Of a stretch of 64,000 nt of DNA, positions 45,106 through 55,420 are shown piece by piece. Under the pieces are notes generated by a model. The model saw only the letters and a list, made by a program, of their open reading frames with translations. It was not told the origin of the DNA and searched no databases. How positions within the stretch are numbered: the first letter of the stretch is position 1; each line of letters starts with the position of its first letter. The translations under genes and the position numbers were made by a program. Source of the DNA: Cryptomeria japonica (taxonomy: Eukaryota; Streptophyta; Pinopsida; Cupressales; Cupressaceae); assembly GCF_030272615.1 (NCBI RefSeq), contig NC_081414.1, positions 340,734,502-340,798,501 of the forward strand, written 5' to 3'.

Positions 45106-48100
45106 TCAGTCCTTAAAAATGATTAATCTAACATCCTCTAGGAGGCCTTGTTCTCCCGTCCAAGTAATAATTTCATCTTGATTGACCACCACATTGGCTG
45201 CCCAGTCAGCAAAACCATTAGCTTCATGGTAGATATGAGATATGTAACTTTTATCAAAAGTGTTAATGAGGTCTCTAGTGGCCTTTATAATGTTATTGAC
45301 AGACCATGAGGGCTTAGAGGTCCCCTTGAGGCATTTTATGATGTTGTTAGAGTCCCCTTCAATCCATATGTAGGGGCAATTCCATATTTTTGTGAGGAGA
45401 ATACCTTGGAGTGTTGCCATTGCTTCTGCCTTGTGATTTGTTTGGCTTCTAAGAATAGCTCCACATCCCACAGAGCCCATATTGCCTTTTGTAGCACCAT
45501 CAAAATTGACTTTGGACCAGCCATGAGGGGGAGTTTGCAATCTTGCTTCTAATCTTTTGTTTTGCTTGGGGTCAGAACTGCCAGCATTATTCAAACTCTA
45601 GGAACTTAAAATATGAGACTCAAATGGGCTGCTCAAAAAGCAGGGACCCCCAATGATCCTAATGTTCTCCACAATCGCCCATTGTATTTTCTGGAACACA
45701 ATATCATGAGTAAGAGAAGTGTCCCTAAAAATATGATTTTTTCTTTCTTTCCATAATCCCCATAGAATGTGAGGGAGTGATAGATACCATAGAGATCTCA
45801 AAAAGGAGTTAGACCAATGGTAATTCCAGGAGTAGAACAACTCACTGATAGTGTTAGGAAACACCCAATCAATGCAAAAACTCTTAAGAAATCTTTCCCA
45901 GATTGAAGCAAAATATGAACAGTGGGTGGCCAGATGGTCCATGGACTCTTCCTCCTCAAGACATAGAGCACATCTATTAGGAAAAGCAAATCATCTACTC
46001 TTGAGGTTATCTAAGATCAAGATTTTATTTTGAAGAATAGTCCAATAGAAAAAGTTGATTTTGGGGGCTCAGACCCTTTATCCAAGCTTTAGAACATAAA
46101 GGATTTTTAGAAGGGGCGGGGGAGAGAACACCATACATTGAAGAGATAGTAATATTACCTTTGGGTTCATATTTCCAAATGAGAGAGTCTTCCTCTTTAT
46201 TCAACCAGGCCGAAGACAGATGGTTTTTAAGCTTAATAAGGCTTGGGTGGATACTTTCAATGTTCTACCATTTATTACCTATCCAATACCCTTCAACTAA
46301 AGGACCAAATGTTCTAATACAGGAGGAGGCATAAGGGGCCCATTCTGGCATATCAGTCAAAGGTTTATCAGAAAGCCAAGGGTCTTCCTAGAATTTAACT
46401 TTCCTACCATTGCCTACTTTCCAAATAACCCCTTTAGCAATGCTATCTCTGCACTTAGAGGCATAATTCCAGATATGGGAACCATTCATACTGATTTCAA
46501 AATTGATAAAAGAGGAAAGAGAGGAGGATAGGAGAGAGAACTTACTTTGCCAGATTTTACACCATTCACTATATGAGTGGAACATTCTCCAAACCTGTTA
46601 AGACAGGAGAGCTTCATTTAGGGTCTAGATTCTTCTCAAGCCCATACCTCATTTACTTTTCGGTCTGCATACCTGATTCCAAGCCACAAGAGACATTCTT
46701 TTCTTATCCTCAACCCCTAACCATAGAAATTTTATTTGAATTTTCTCAATTGCATCAACATATTTAACTAGAATTCTGAAAAGACTTAGGGCATAGATAG
46801 GTATGCTTTGAAGAGATGCTTTTAGAAGTTGAAGCTTTCCAGGCTGATTTAAAAGGGCTCCTTTCTAGCTAGCTAGCTTTTTATAAAACTTGCCCACTAG
46901 AGAGTTCCAAAAAGAATCAGGAGGTGCAATTCCCAAGGGGAGGCCAAGATAAGTGGAGGATTTTGTTGATTCTATGTTGTCTTCTCTCTGGTGTGTCAAT
47001 GAATTTTTTTTTTCTTTTGATCCAATTAATGAGTTGACCAGATGTAGAGGAAAACTTACAAAGAGTGTCCTTCAGGGTTCTAGCTTCTGAGATACTTGAT
47101 TCTCCCATGACAATGGTATCATTTACAAACTGTTGGTGAGAGCAGATAAGATTACCTAAAGAAGGTTGAAGTCCCTTAAAAGATCCTCGCATAACCATGT
47201 TTTCCATAGACCTAGCAAAACATTTAGCCATAATAATGAAGAGGATAGGGGAAATGGGATCCCCTTGCCTCAGTCCTCTAGATGCTTGGAAGAAAGGGGA
47301 TGAGGAACCATTGACAAGAAAAACAAAAGAGGTTGAGGTAATAGGCTGACTGAAGAGGTAAACACATTTGGTGGAAAAACCATAAGCCACAAGAACCTTC
47401 AAAAGAAAAGACCAGTCAACCCAGTCATAGGCCTTAGAGAGATCAAGCTTGAGGATTAGACCCTATTTTTTAGCCCTAACAAGAGAATGGATAGTCTCAT
47501 GGATAGTAATAATGGAGTCGAGAATTTATCTTCCTGGGACAAAACCATTTTGCTGATGATTAATCAAAGAAGGAAGGACAGTCAAGATTTTGGTGGTAAG
47601 AACCTTGGAGATAATCTTGTAAAAAGAATTGCATAAGCTGATTGGTCTAAAATTTTCCATGGAGTCAGCACCTTGGGTTTTGGGAATAAGTGCAATGAAA
47701 GTGCCATTAATTTCTTTCAAAAGTTTTCTAGCCCAAAAAAATTCCTTGACCCCATTGGAAACATCTTTCCCTACAATGTCCCAAGAATCTTGGAAAAAGA
47801 ACACAAGGAAGCCATCTGGACTGGGGGATTTGTTACCATCAAAGGAAAAAATACCATTTTTGATTTCCAAGATCAAAGGAATTGAAGAAAGGGAGGCATT
47901 CATCTGCTCATCAATGAGACAAGGAATATTTTGAAGAAAAGAAGATTGTGCATCAGCGTCCAACCTGTGATCCCTCCTCAGAAGTTCCGAAAATTACCTT
48001 TTGGCCTCATTCCTTATGTTGGGTGCATAAATGTTGGTGAGGACCCATGATGTTCCATCTTTTAAATGCTCAAATCTAATGCAATAGAAATTTTTTTCTT

Positions 48101-48347
48101 GAATAAGAACATGGCCTTTGACACTATTAAGATTCCAAATGGTAGCTATGCCTCCCAAAGCACCTTCCAAGCTACCACCACTGATACTCCCATTTTTAAA
48201 AAACTTCAAAGATTCAACTTTTTCTCTTATCATTTTGGTCTCTTGAATTAGAAAAAAATTAGGTTTAATATCCCTTATCATATTCCTAATAATATCATGT
48301 TTATGAGGATTATTAAGTCCCCTAATATTCCAAGAGATAATCTTCAT
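45106..48347 (-). pseudogene. LINE ORF2, second unit: endonuclease, RT, zf-RVT, RNase H, broken
   Basis: Starts MKIISWNIRGLNNPHKHDII (endonuclease; QETK and LTNIYAPN present). The endonuclease stops after 117 residues and is joined at about 47994 to the RT N-terminal region (IPCLIDEQMNASLSSIP), so its second half, with the expected DFN and SDH motifs, is deleted. RT shows SPSPDGF, ENFRPISLCNSFYKIISK, LILKLDLSKAYD and SRGLRQGDPISP. The catalytic box is FVND (47118-47129), where the first unit has FVDD. zf-RVT (45598-46585) and RNase H (45106-45594: NFDGATKGN, HKAEAMATL, WIEGDSNN, EANGFADWA) follow. RNase H lacks about 15 residues present in the first unit. Confidence 0.85.
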
Positions 48348-48359
48348 AGTTACTTACCG

Positions 48360-50123
48360 ATCCCTAACTCCTTATGAGTCTTTTGAGTCCCATCTGCAAT
48401 GTTCTTACTAGCCTCTTTGTCTCTAACTTTATGGTTAGAAGGTCAACTTGGAGAAGAGGAGATATACCCAACATCTACTTGAGCTATTCTGCTGGATTTC
48501 CTTAGTTGAGAAGCCGAGGGAGTGGATCCTTTCTTGTTCTTGTATTTTGGTATTTTCTAGTCAACTTCTTTCTAAAGAACCAATTCTGGATTACCAAGGA
48601 TTCTGGATATTTCATCTTCATTGCCCCAATTAGGGAATCTAGAATCATGTGAAGCATTGTTTACTATTTTTGAGTTTTGATCTGAATCCCAAAGGTTTAT
48701 ACCCAGTATTGCACATTTTTGGGCTTCTTGCATTTCAGAGCTTATCATGAGCGGGGAAGAGTCAATATTTTCTTCTTGGGAGCCAGAGATCTCTCCTTCC
48801 TCAGGTTCTTCTTTCTTTTGTGTTTCCTTACCAGCATAAGTATCAACCATTACCATTTTAGCTGTGTATTTTGAAGATTCGGTCTATTCTTTCAATTCCT
48901 CTATTCAGATCTACTCTGTCATAGGGTTGTTTACTTTGGTTGACTCATTTCTCAATACTTCCAAGGTTGGGGGATTGGAGATAGAAGTTGAGGATACCAC
49001 TTCCTTATTTTCCCCGAAGGGTTCAAAATGAGTTGTTGTCAATAAAATTAGCTTCCCTATTTTTTGAGTTTTTAACTTGCCATACCTTTTTTTTTTGGAA
49101 CCTTTTTACTTTTAGTCGGGGGTTTAGTCTGCTTAAGCTCTCCTTTAGGCTTGATTGGATATGATTTTTCCCAGTGACCTACTTTCTTGCAATGGAAGAA
49201 GGCAAAGGGGATATATTCATATTCCATTTGTTATTTCCATGTCCCCAACTTTGACACTATATCTATCTGTTCTATCATGTCTGCATCATAGGCTATCCCT
49301 ACACAAAACCTAGCATGAGTGAGTCTTGTTTTTGAAGCTATGATTGGGTCTATAGAGAGGAGTTCACCAAAGGAGCTTGCTATTCCTGAGAAAATGCTTT
49401 CTACCCAATATTTAAGAGGTAGACCTAGTAGCTTTACCCAAACTGGAACTTGTGCCAAAAGAGAGTCATTCATGTTCAGATTCAGATGTGATTTCTGAAG
49501 AACCAATGCTATCTTTCCTACCATCAAGGGACTACCACAAAGTATCCTTAATTTTCCCTCTTCACACAAGAAAGTAAAAGACTAGAGGCCTTTAGGAAAA
49601 GCTAAGATTTCAACATTACCCTTCAAAGCTCATTTATGTTTGACATAAGCCCTTACAACTTTGATGTTTGGACGCGAACCTATAAATTTGCCTACCAGGG
49701 AGTTTGCCATACTATTTATATTATGATCCAAAACTAGATCAGGGATATAGATAGCAAAATTTCCATCGGCTGGATCAGAAATATTCTTGATAGGAGGTAA
49801 AGAGGATTTACCAGATGGTTTTGTTCCAAAATGGGATCACCATTTTTTAGATTCTTTTCCATTCTCCAAGGTCTCTTCACATGGGCTAGACCCCCCACTG
49901 AACCCCTCCCCGAAAACCCATAACCCACTTTCTTTTCTGGCAGAGTACCACTAGTCTGCAAAATGTCAACAGCCTTTGGAATGTCCTGAGGCTTATCCTT
50001 CTCTCCCATAGGACTAGCTCCTTCATTCTAGCCGCTCCCACCATTGGAACTAGAGTTCCCACCTTTTAGAGAATTTGAATTTTGAATTCTCCCATTATCA
50101 CTTCCTGCTCCTCCTAGTAACAT
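48360..50123 (-). pseudogene. LINE ORF1, second unit, DUF4283-like with zinc knuckle, broken
   Basis: Starts MLLGGAGSDNGRIQNS at 50123 with a Gly/Ser-rich N-terminus. The core at 49231-49569 has LAQVPVWVKLLGLPLKYWVE and SIDPIIASKTRLTHARFCV, typical of the DUF4283 region of plant L1 LINE ORF1. A knuckle follows near 49180 (FFHCKKVGHWEKSYP), where two expected Cys are Phe and Tyr. The C-terminal part is Lys/Pro-rich, then acidic (KKEEPEEGEISGSQEEN). Several stops and shifts separate the pieces. The product would bind element RNA. Confidence 0.75.
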
Positions 50124-50371
50124 CTTCGTGTGTGAATTTTGTTTATTTGTATGAACCTTTCACACTATGATGCAATCTTGTTCTGATTAATAAGAAAAAT
50201 GGGTTTTCAGGACCCGAAACCTTTAACATAGGAGATTAAAAAAGATCATCATAGAGTATCCAAACCATATAAAAACAACTTACAAAATGACTGGCAATAA
50301 AGCCACTAAACAGAAAGGACAACAAAAGATAGAAACAACAAAATAACCAAAACCAGGAAAACACTGCACAG
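50124..50371 (-). other. modA/ORF1 junction
   Basis: About 250 bases between the modA stop (TAA at 50372-50374) and the ORF1 start. It is T-rich on the minus strand, like a 3' untranslated region, followed by a short leader with no strong start signals. It marks where one LINE unit ends and the next begins, if modA is the 3' ORF of the unit. Confidence 0.5.
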
Positions 50372-52081
50372 TTATAGAGTCTTTCGGAGGTCCTCCGCCT
50401 TAATCACCAGCTAGTCATAGTTGGCCGCAACAACTTTGAGTTCATCCAGGTCCTTATTTGGCTTCTTCTCCTTCTTTTTACCTCTGGTTCTTGTTCTGGG
50501 TCCTTCAACATCTCTTGTGCCTTCAGTGTCAAGGTCAATTTCTAAGGAGTCCTTCTCCTCATCCAATTTGTTGATGAGGGTTTTGGTATTGCCAACAGAG
50601 ACCTTCAGAATGTTTAAGCTTTTCTCTACGATAATTTTGAGACATTCCTCAATTTTGCTGACTTTACTGATAGTTTCTACCATTGTTTGATCCATAGCAT
50701 TAGCATTTTCTTTCCTCTCAATTAGGTCTTTCTCAATTTTCTCAAATCTAGTGTTGAAGGAGTCTCTTATATTTTCAGCTTTAGCAATAGTTTTTGTCAA
50801 ATCCTCCACATAATCTGCCATAGTCTTCCCTTCGCCAGTATTGATAGTTTCTAGCATCTAGATTCTATGGCTGAGCTTCTTGTTGTCCTCCATAGCTTTC
50901 TTGTAACTGGTGATTAACTATTCCATGGTGTCCATAAAACCTTTCAAACCCTTAGGAGGAGGGTTTAAGGAGGGATCTATCTTATCAGAGTTGTCATGTT
51001 CCTCATTTGGGGTGTCACCAATAGTGGCTTTATCTTTATCCCTATGTATTTCCCTAGTGGTCACCTCCTCCAAGTTCTGGTCAGCTTCAAAAATCTTTTT
51101 CTGCTTTTGTTCCTCTAGCTCCTTCACATTCTCTTCCTTTCTCTTTTGTTTGTTTCTGGTCTAAATATGGACTTTAGTTTTCTTTTCCAGTGAACCCTGG
51201 GGTTTCTCCTTCTCAGAATCTTCAGAGACCTCCTTCGAGGAGGAGGAGCTAATCTAGAGAATTTTGCCTTTATATTTCTTGCCCTTCGAGGAGGAAGGCC
51301 TAGTTTTCAAATGTTTCCTCTTCTTACCTATTTCATATTCTGAGTCATCCATACTCTCCCCAGACTCGCTTGTTGAATCATTGTTAGTACCCTCATCCAA
51401 AGAAAAAATAGAGTCTGATCCTTCCTCCTCAGACTCAAAACTAGAGGGCTGAGGGCAAGCTATTTGGTTAGCCTTGAGGTAGTCATAAATTAGAACCATT
51501 AAGCCTTGATGCATGGTAGTGTCACCCTTAGGGTTCTCTTTATGGGCCTTAATGGTGGCATTCATATAACATAACAAAAAATATGGAATGTTGACTTTCT
51601 CATCATGCCTAAAATGATTTAGCAAAACAAAATGGTAGCCATACACTTTAGTGAATCTACCATCCAAAGTAATATAGTGCATTATAACAAAAAGGACCTC
51701 CATCCATGGCTTAAATAAATCCCTAGGAGGATAGTAAGTTTTACTTAGCTTCACCATGCATTTTTTCTCCTTTTCAGTTTCAGGATATCTTTCAATGGCC
51801 TCCTTGCTCACTTTTCTATCTTTGTAGTAGTTTTTTCCTTCCCTTCAGAGACCCATGGTCTAAGCAATGAGGTCTTCACCTATGACAAAAGACCGGTCTT
51901 CCATCTTCAAAGTACCCTTTCTCTAGTTTTTATAAAAGAAATTGGTGATTGTGGCATTCCATCCATGGAGACTCTCCATAAATTTTAAAAACCCATCTTT
52001 CCGCAAAATGTTCCAGACCGCCTCCTTTTGCTTCCACTCCTTACACTTGCTAGGTTTGTAGCGGCGCCTATTTCCTCCCAT
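50372..52081 (-). pseudogene. modA, second unit: unknown protein tied to the LINE array
   Basis: About 570 codons from MGGNRRRYKPSKCKEWKQ (52081) to LVIKAEDLRKTL. Residues 1-210 form a globular part (FLKFMESLHGWNATITNFF, KVSKEAIERYPETEKEKKC, VIMHYITLDGRFTKVYGYHF, HQGLMVLIYDYLKANQ). Then come an acidic Ser/Glu linker, a basic stretch (KKRKHLKTRPSSSKGKK), a charged segment and a long coiled coil (FEKIEKDLIERKENANAMDQ onward) ending in another basic patch (RTRTRGKKKEKK). Stops interrupt it, for example at 51906, 51843 and 50411. The first part resembles 'putative plant transposon protein' families, not any LINE protein I know. The basic patches could be nuclear signals. Confidence 0.7.
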
Positions 52082-52218
52082 ATTTTTTCTTTTCAGAGCT
52101 GAATCTCAAAACTTACAGAGAGCTTTAGACAGAGAGTTTCTCGGAGCTCCCAAATTTACCCAGAAAGTGTGGGAAGTGATTGATTGAGTGTTATAATAAA
52201 TGGTGCTGACAATATTAT
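52082..52218 (-). other. ORF2/modA junction, left side of the P insertion
   Basis: Same sequence as 44895-45027, ending ACAATATTAT at 52209-52218. The last five bases, ATTAT, are the P target duplication (52214-52218), repeated at 61723-61727. Confidence 0.9.
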
Positions 52219-53437
52219 TGTAGACATCTAAAAATGGTCAACGCTTGTGGAGTCATACTTTAACATTTATGCATTGCCTTATTTTAGGGTTCTTACATCG
52301 CATTAACATTTCTTCTATGTTGCGCACTTGGTCTTTATCATTTGCAAGCATTGAGTCCTTCTTCTGCATTCCTCATTTTTATCACTTTCGAATTAGGTCT
52401 TGTTGATAGCAATCTTCAGTCATGATTTTGGTCGATCTTATCCTGTCGCATCATGGTGCATGCTCATTTATCATCATTTTGGACATCATCAATCCTAATC
52501 GATGATAGAATTAGGGTTTTTTCCTCTTATCAATCTTTCAATCATCTTTAGCTTGTTAGTAATCATTTGCGATTATCAATTTGTCAATCTTGTCAATCTT
52601 GGTCAATTTGTCATTGATTTTTGTCAACCAATCTCAATCATTTATCAACATTGGCCCTTTGTCAATCAAAATCATGATCGGACCTACATTAATTTCTTGT
52701 TGTCTTGACCTATTTCCTTGTCCTCTTATTTCTAGGGTTTTATGATTTGTTCATTTAATCATTTTCTTCTTCTTTGTGGGTTAAATAAATCTATTTATTT
52801 AGTCCTAGGTCTCTTTCATGAATTAATTAATGGATGAAAACCTATTAATTAATTCACCTAATTTCTATTTCATCTTTTTCCTCAATTTTCTAATTTGCTA
52901 ATTTCTCCTAATTCCTAATTTCTATTTCAATCTTGTCATAATTTGTCATAATTTGTCATACATCTTGCATAGCAACTTGCCATAATTTGCCATAATTTGT
53001 CATACACCTTGCATAGAAATTGTCATACATTTGTCATAATTTTGCCATTCTTGATTTGAATTTCCTTTCAAATCTCTTCATGCTAATCTTGTCCTCTCTC
53101 CAATTTGTCTATAAATTGGATGATTTTCTTCAATGAAAAGGGAGAATGAATCACATTTTCGAGTAGCCTTATGCTACGAATTTCATCTCTCAACAACTTG
53201 CTTTCTACTTGCATTTTTCACTTGTAGGTGAGATCAACATCAAATTTGAAGGTGAAAGAAGAACAATGGAGCCACGTGAAGGAGATATCTGCATCGGTTT
53301 GCTTCGATTTCATTTGATTTGAATATCTTGTCTTTTTGTCTTCATTGATTGAATTAGGATTGCTTTCATAGCAGCTTTAGGTTTTGTGGTTGTCCTAATT
53401 GCTATTGTTTTGATGATTTTCATTTTCCTGATCTATA
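52219..53437 (+). repeat. P 5' LTR
   Basis: Starts TGTAGACATCTAAAAATGG, ends GATCTATA where the 3' LTR has GATCTACA. It contains tandem GTCATAATTT phrases (about 52935-53045) and a TATA box, TATAAATT, at 53110-53117. Confidence 0.95.
53110..53117 (+). promoter_or_regulatory. TATA box in P 5' LTR
   Basis: TATAAATT within GTCTATAAATTGGATG. It is conserved at 61395-61402 in the 3' LTR. Unlike E1, P keeps it in the 5' LTR. Confidence 0.65.
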
Positions 53438-53440
53438 TTT

Positions 53441-53458
53441 TGGTGAACCTGACATGAA
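53441..53458 (+). other. P primer-binding site, tRNA-Trp-like
   Basis: TGGTGAACCTGACATGAA, three bases after the LTR. As recalled, it complements the 3' end of plant tRNA-Trp with two transitions. E1, T and O use a tRNA-Lys-like site instead. Confidence 0.7.
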
Positions 53459-53546
53459 CTAACCCCTTAACCATGTTTTGAGTGCTTTTGAGCTATTTGC
53501 AACTGAAAAACTCAAGAAACAGGGTGACTCAGAGCTCTCTGGGCAC

Positions 53547-53651
53547 TTCTGCGCCTATGTTGAAGCATTCTGCACTTATGTTGATGGGTTCTACACCTGT
53601 GTTGAGGCATTTTGCGCCTGTGTTGAGGCATTTTGTGCCTGTGCAAGGCCA
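53547..53651 (+). repeat. Five 21-base tandem units
   Basis: Units of the type TTCTGCGCCTATGTTGAAGCA. The length is a multiple of three, so one frame stays open (53478-53738), giving FCAYVEA-like repeats. It is close to the primer site, where real genes are not expected. Confidence 0.85.
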
Positions 53652-53937
53652 GAAACAGAGGTGAAATTAGTTGTTTTTACTTGCAAATTTGTTTGTTTTC
53701 ATTTTGTTTCTTGCATTTTGGTTTTTCTTTGGTGCTAATTATCTGTGTAGCATCTTGGTGTTACATGTGATGAAGACTAAAAATGCAACTACTAACGAAT
53801 CTTATGTAGGAAGCGGTCAAAGACTCTCATCAAAACATCTTGCTTGCGATTTTTAAAGTAGTTGCACATTTCATTTCTTAAAGGTTAATGAACACCATGC
53901 ATGCTTTGTCTATTTTTAATTTGATTGCATGTTTTAA

Positions 53938-54013
53938 CCCTTAGAAGTAGGCCTACCTCCCAATTTGCCTGGCACTTTGCATAGGCATTGGTGAGAGGGA
54001 ATGACCCAAAGTG
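53938..54013 (+). other. Conserved leader block, copy in P
   Basis: CCCTTAGAAGTAGGCCTACC, spacer, then TTGGTGAGAGGGAATGACCC. It is nearly identical to the E1 copy (9551-9613) in both halves, although the two elements differ in LTR and primer. Confidence 0.75.
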
Positions 54014-55420
54014 GTGATGGGCTAAAGCCAAGCTCTTCCGAACCACTGTAAATAATTATGGATGCAACAAAAGTTGTAGACAATGGGTGTTGGAATGGTA
54101 TTGCAATGATTTATTCACCAGGTCAATACCCACCTGAATGGATGCCATTACTAGAATCTCTTGTTTTTAGATGCCAAAATCCTTCTATTTGTTGGCTTAG
54201 GCATTGTGATATGCACATGCCGAAGACACCTCTCATGTACTCCTTAGTTAGAGATAGAAAGTTCTTGGGAAGTGAAGCCCCTTGAACTTGAAGCTTGGTA
54301 TGCCCGAGAAGTGAGTGCACTGTAAGAGGGAGCCAGTGCTAGCAAGCGTCTAGCTATCTAGCTGAGTGTTGTATTTTATGGTTAGAGGATTCAACAGATA
54401 TTGCCCTTGCCAACCATAGGATTTGTTGTGAATGTGCTTGATGGTCTTGAGTCAAAGTCAAACAAACATTTTGTCTTCCGTGATTGTCAAAAGTTAAATA
54501 AAAAACAAACTTTCAAAAGTGCTCATAATCAACTTGGGTTTTCAAAATCAACAACCTTCAATTCAAAACAAAATCCAAACAAAAGTTCAAATTTTTCCAA
54601 GTATTCATCCAACATTTGAACATGGCTTGTCAAAACATTGAATATCTTTGTTTCAAAATTCATGTCACTTTAGGCTAGGTTTTGCATAGTCCAACTTAGG
54701 TCCTAGGACATATTGTCATCTCCCTTCATTTTAGTCCTTTTCATTGCAAGCGTCCTCATTTTTCACTTAGGTTCAAAATCATTTTCCTAAGTTTGCATTT
54801 CATTGTCATATCCAAGCTAGATTTCCATTTAGGTGACATTCGTGCATTATTCTTGTCATGCTAAAATTAGGTCCTGCATAGGTTGCATTTTGCATATTCC
54901 AAGTCATTGGTCTTCACATATCCTTATCATTGTATTGTTATCTTTTCCCGGCTTCATCTTGTCATATCACATCCTTAGATCATTTTCATGTCATATCCTA
55001 AGTCATTGTCATAATAATTGCCTTCTTGCATTTAGTCTCAAAAATTTGGTTTGTCAAACTTGAAAAATCAAAACTTTGGATGATACCCTAAGCCATTGCT
55101 AGGGAGTCTTGACCTTGTCTTAAATTTGTCCTTTCATTAATATCATTTTTGTGAAACCTAGCTTAGTATCCAAGCATATAGGTGAGACATTGCCAATTTG
55201 TCCTATTGTCATTTGGTCCTTTGTCCTTTAAGGTCTTGGCTTCATTTCAACTTCCCAAGGATGAGTCTTTAGGTTTGCATTCCAAAAAGTTTGTCAAAAC
55301 CTTGAAAAAACAACAAAAACATAGGTTTTATTCTTGCCATAGATTACATTTTCATTTATTTAGGTTGCATTTAGTTGCATATCATACATCATCCTTTTAA
55401 AATCAAAAATCCCAAAAACA

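Larger units (their letters stand above)
53459..55420 (+). mobile_element. P 5' leader
   Basis: Non-coding. It starts with five 21-base units (53547-53651; TTCTGCGCCTATGTTGAAGCA and variants), which translate in one frame to repeats such as FCAYVEA. It then carries the conserved block at 53938-54013. Later sequence is rich in TTGTCAT and AGGTTGCATTT. The short frames at 54058-54285 and 54833-55063 show no family features. Confidence 0.7.

Noticed and set aside
53478-53738. Cys-rich repeat peptide (FCAYVEA units)
   Set aside because: Translation of a 21-base tandem repeat in the P leader; it begins about 20 bases after the primer site and has no family match.
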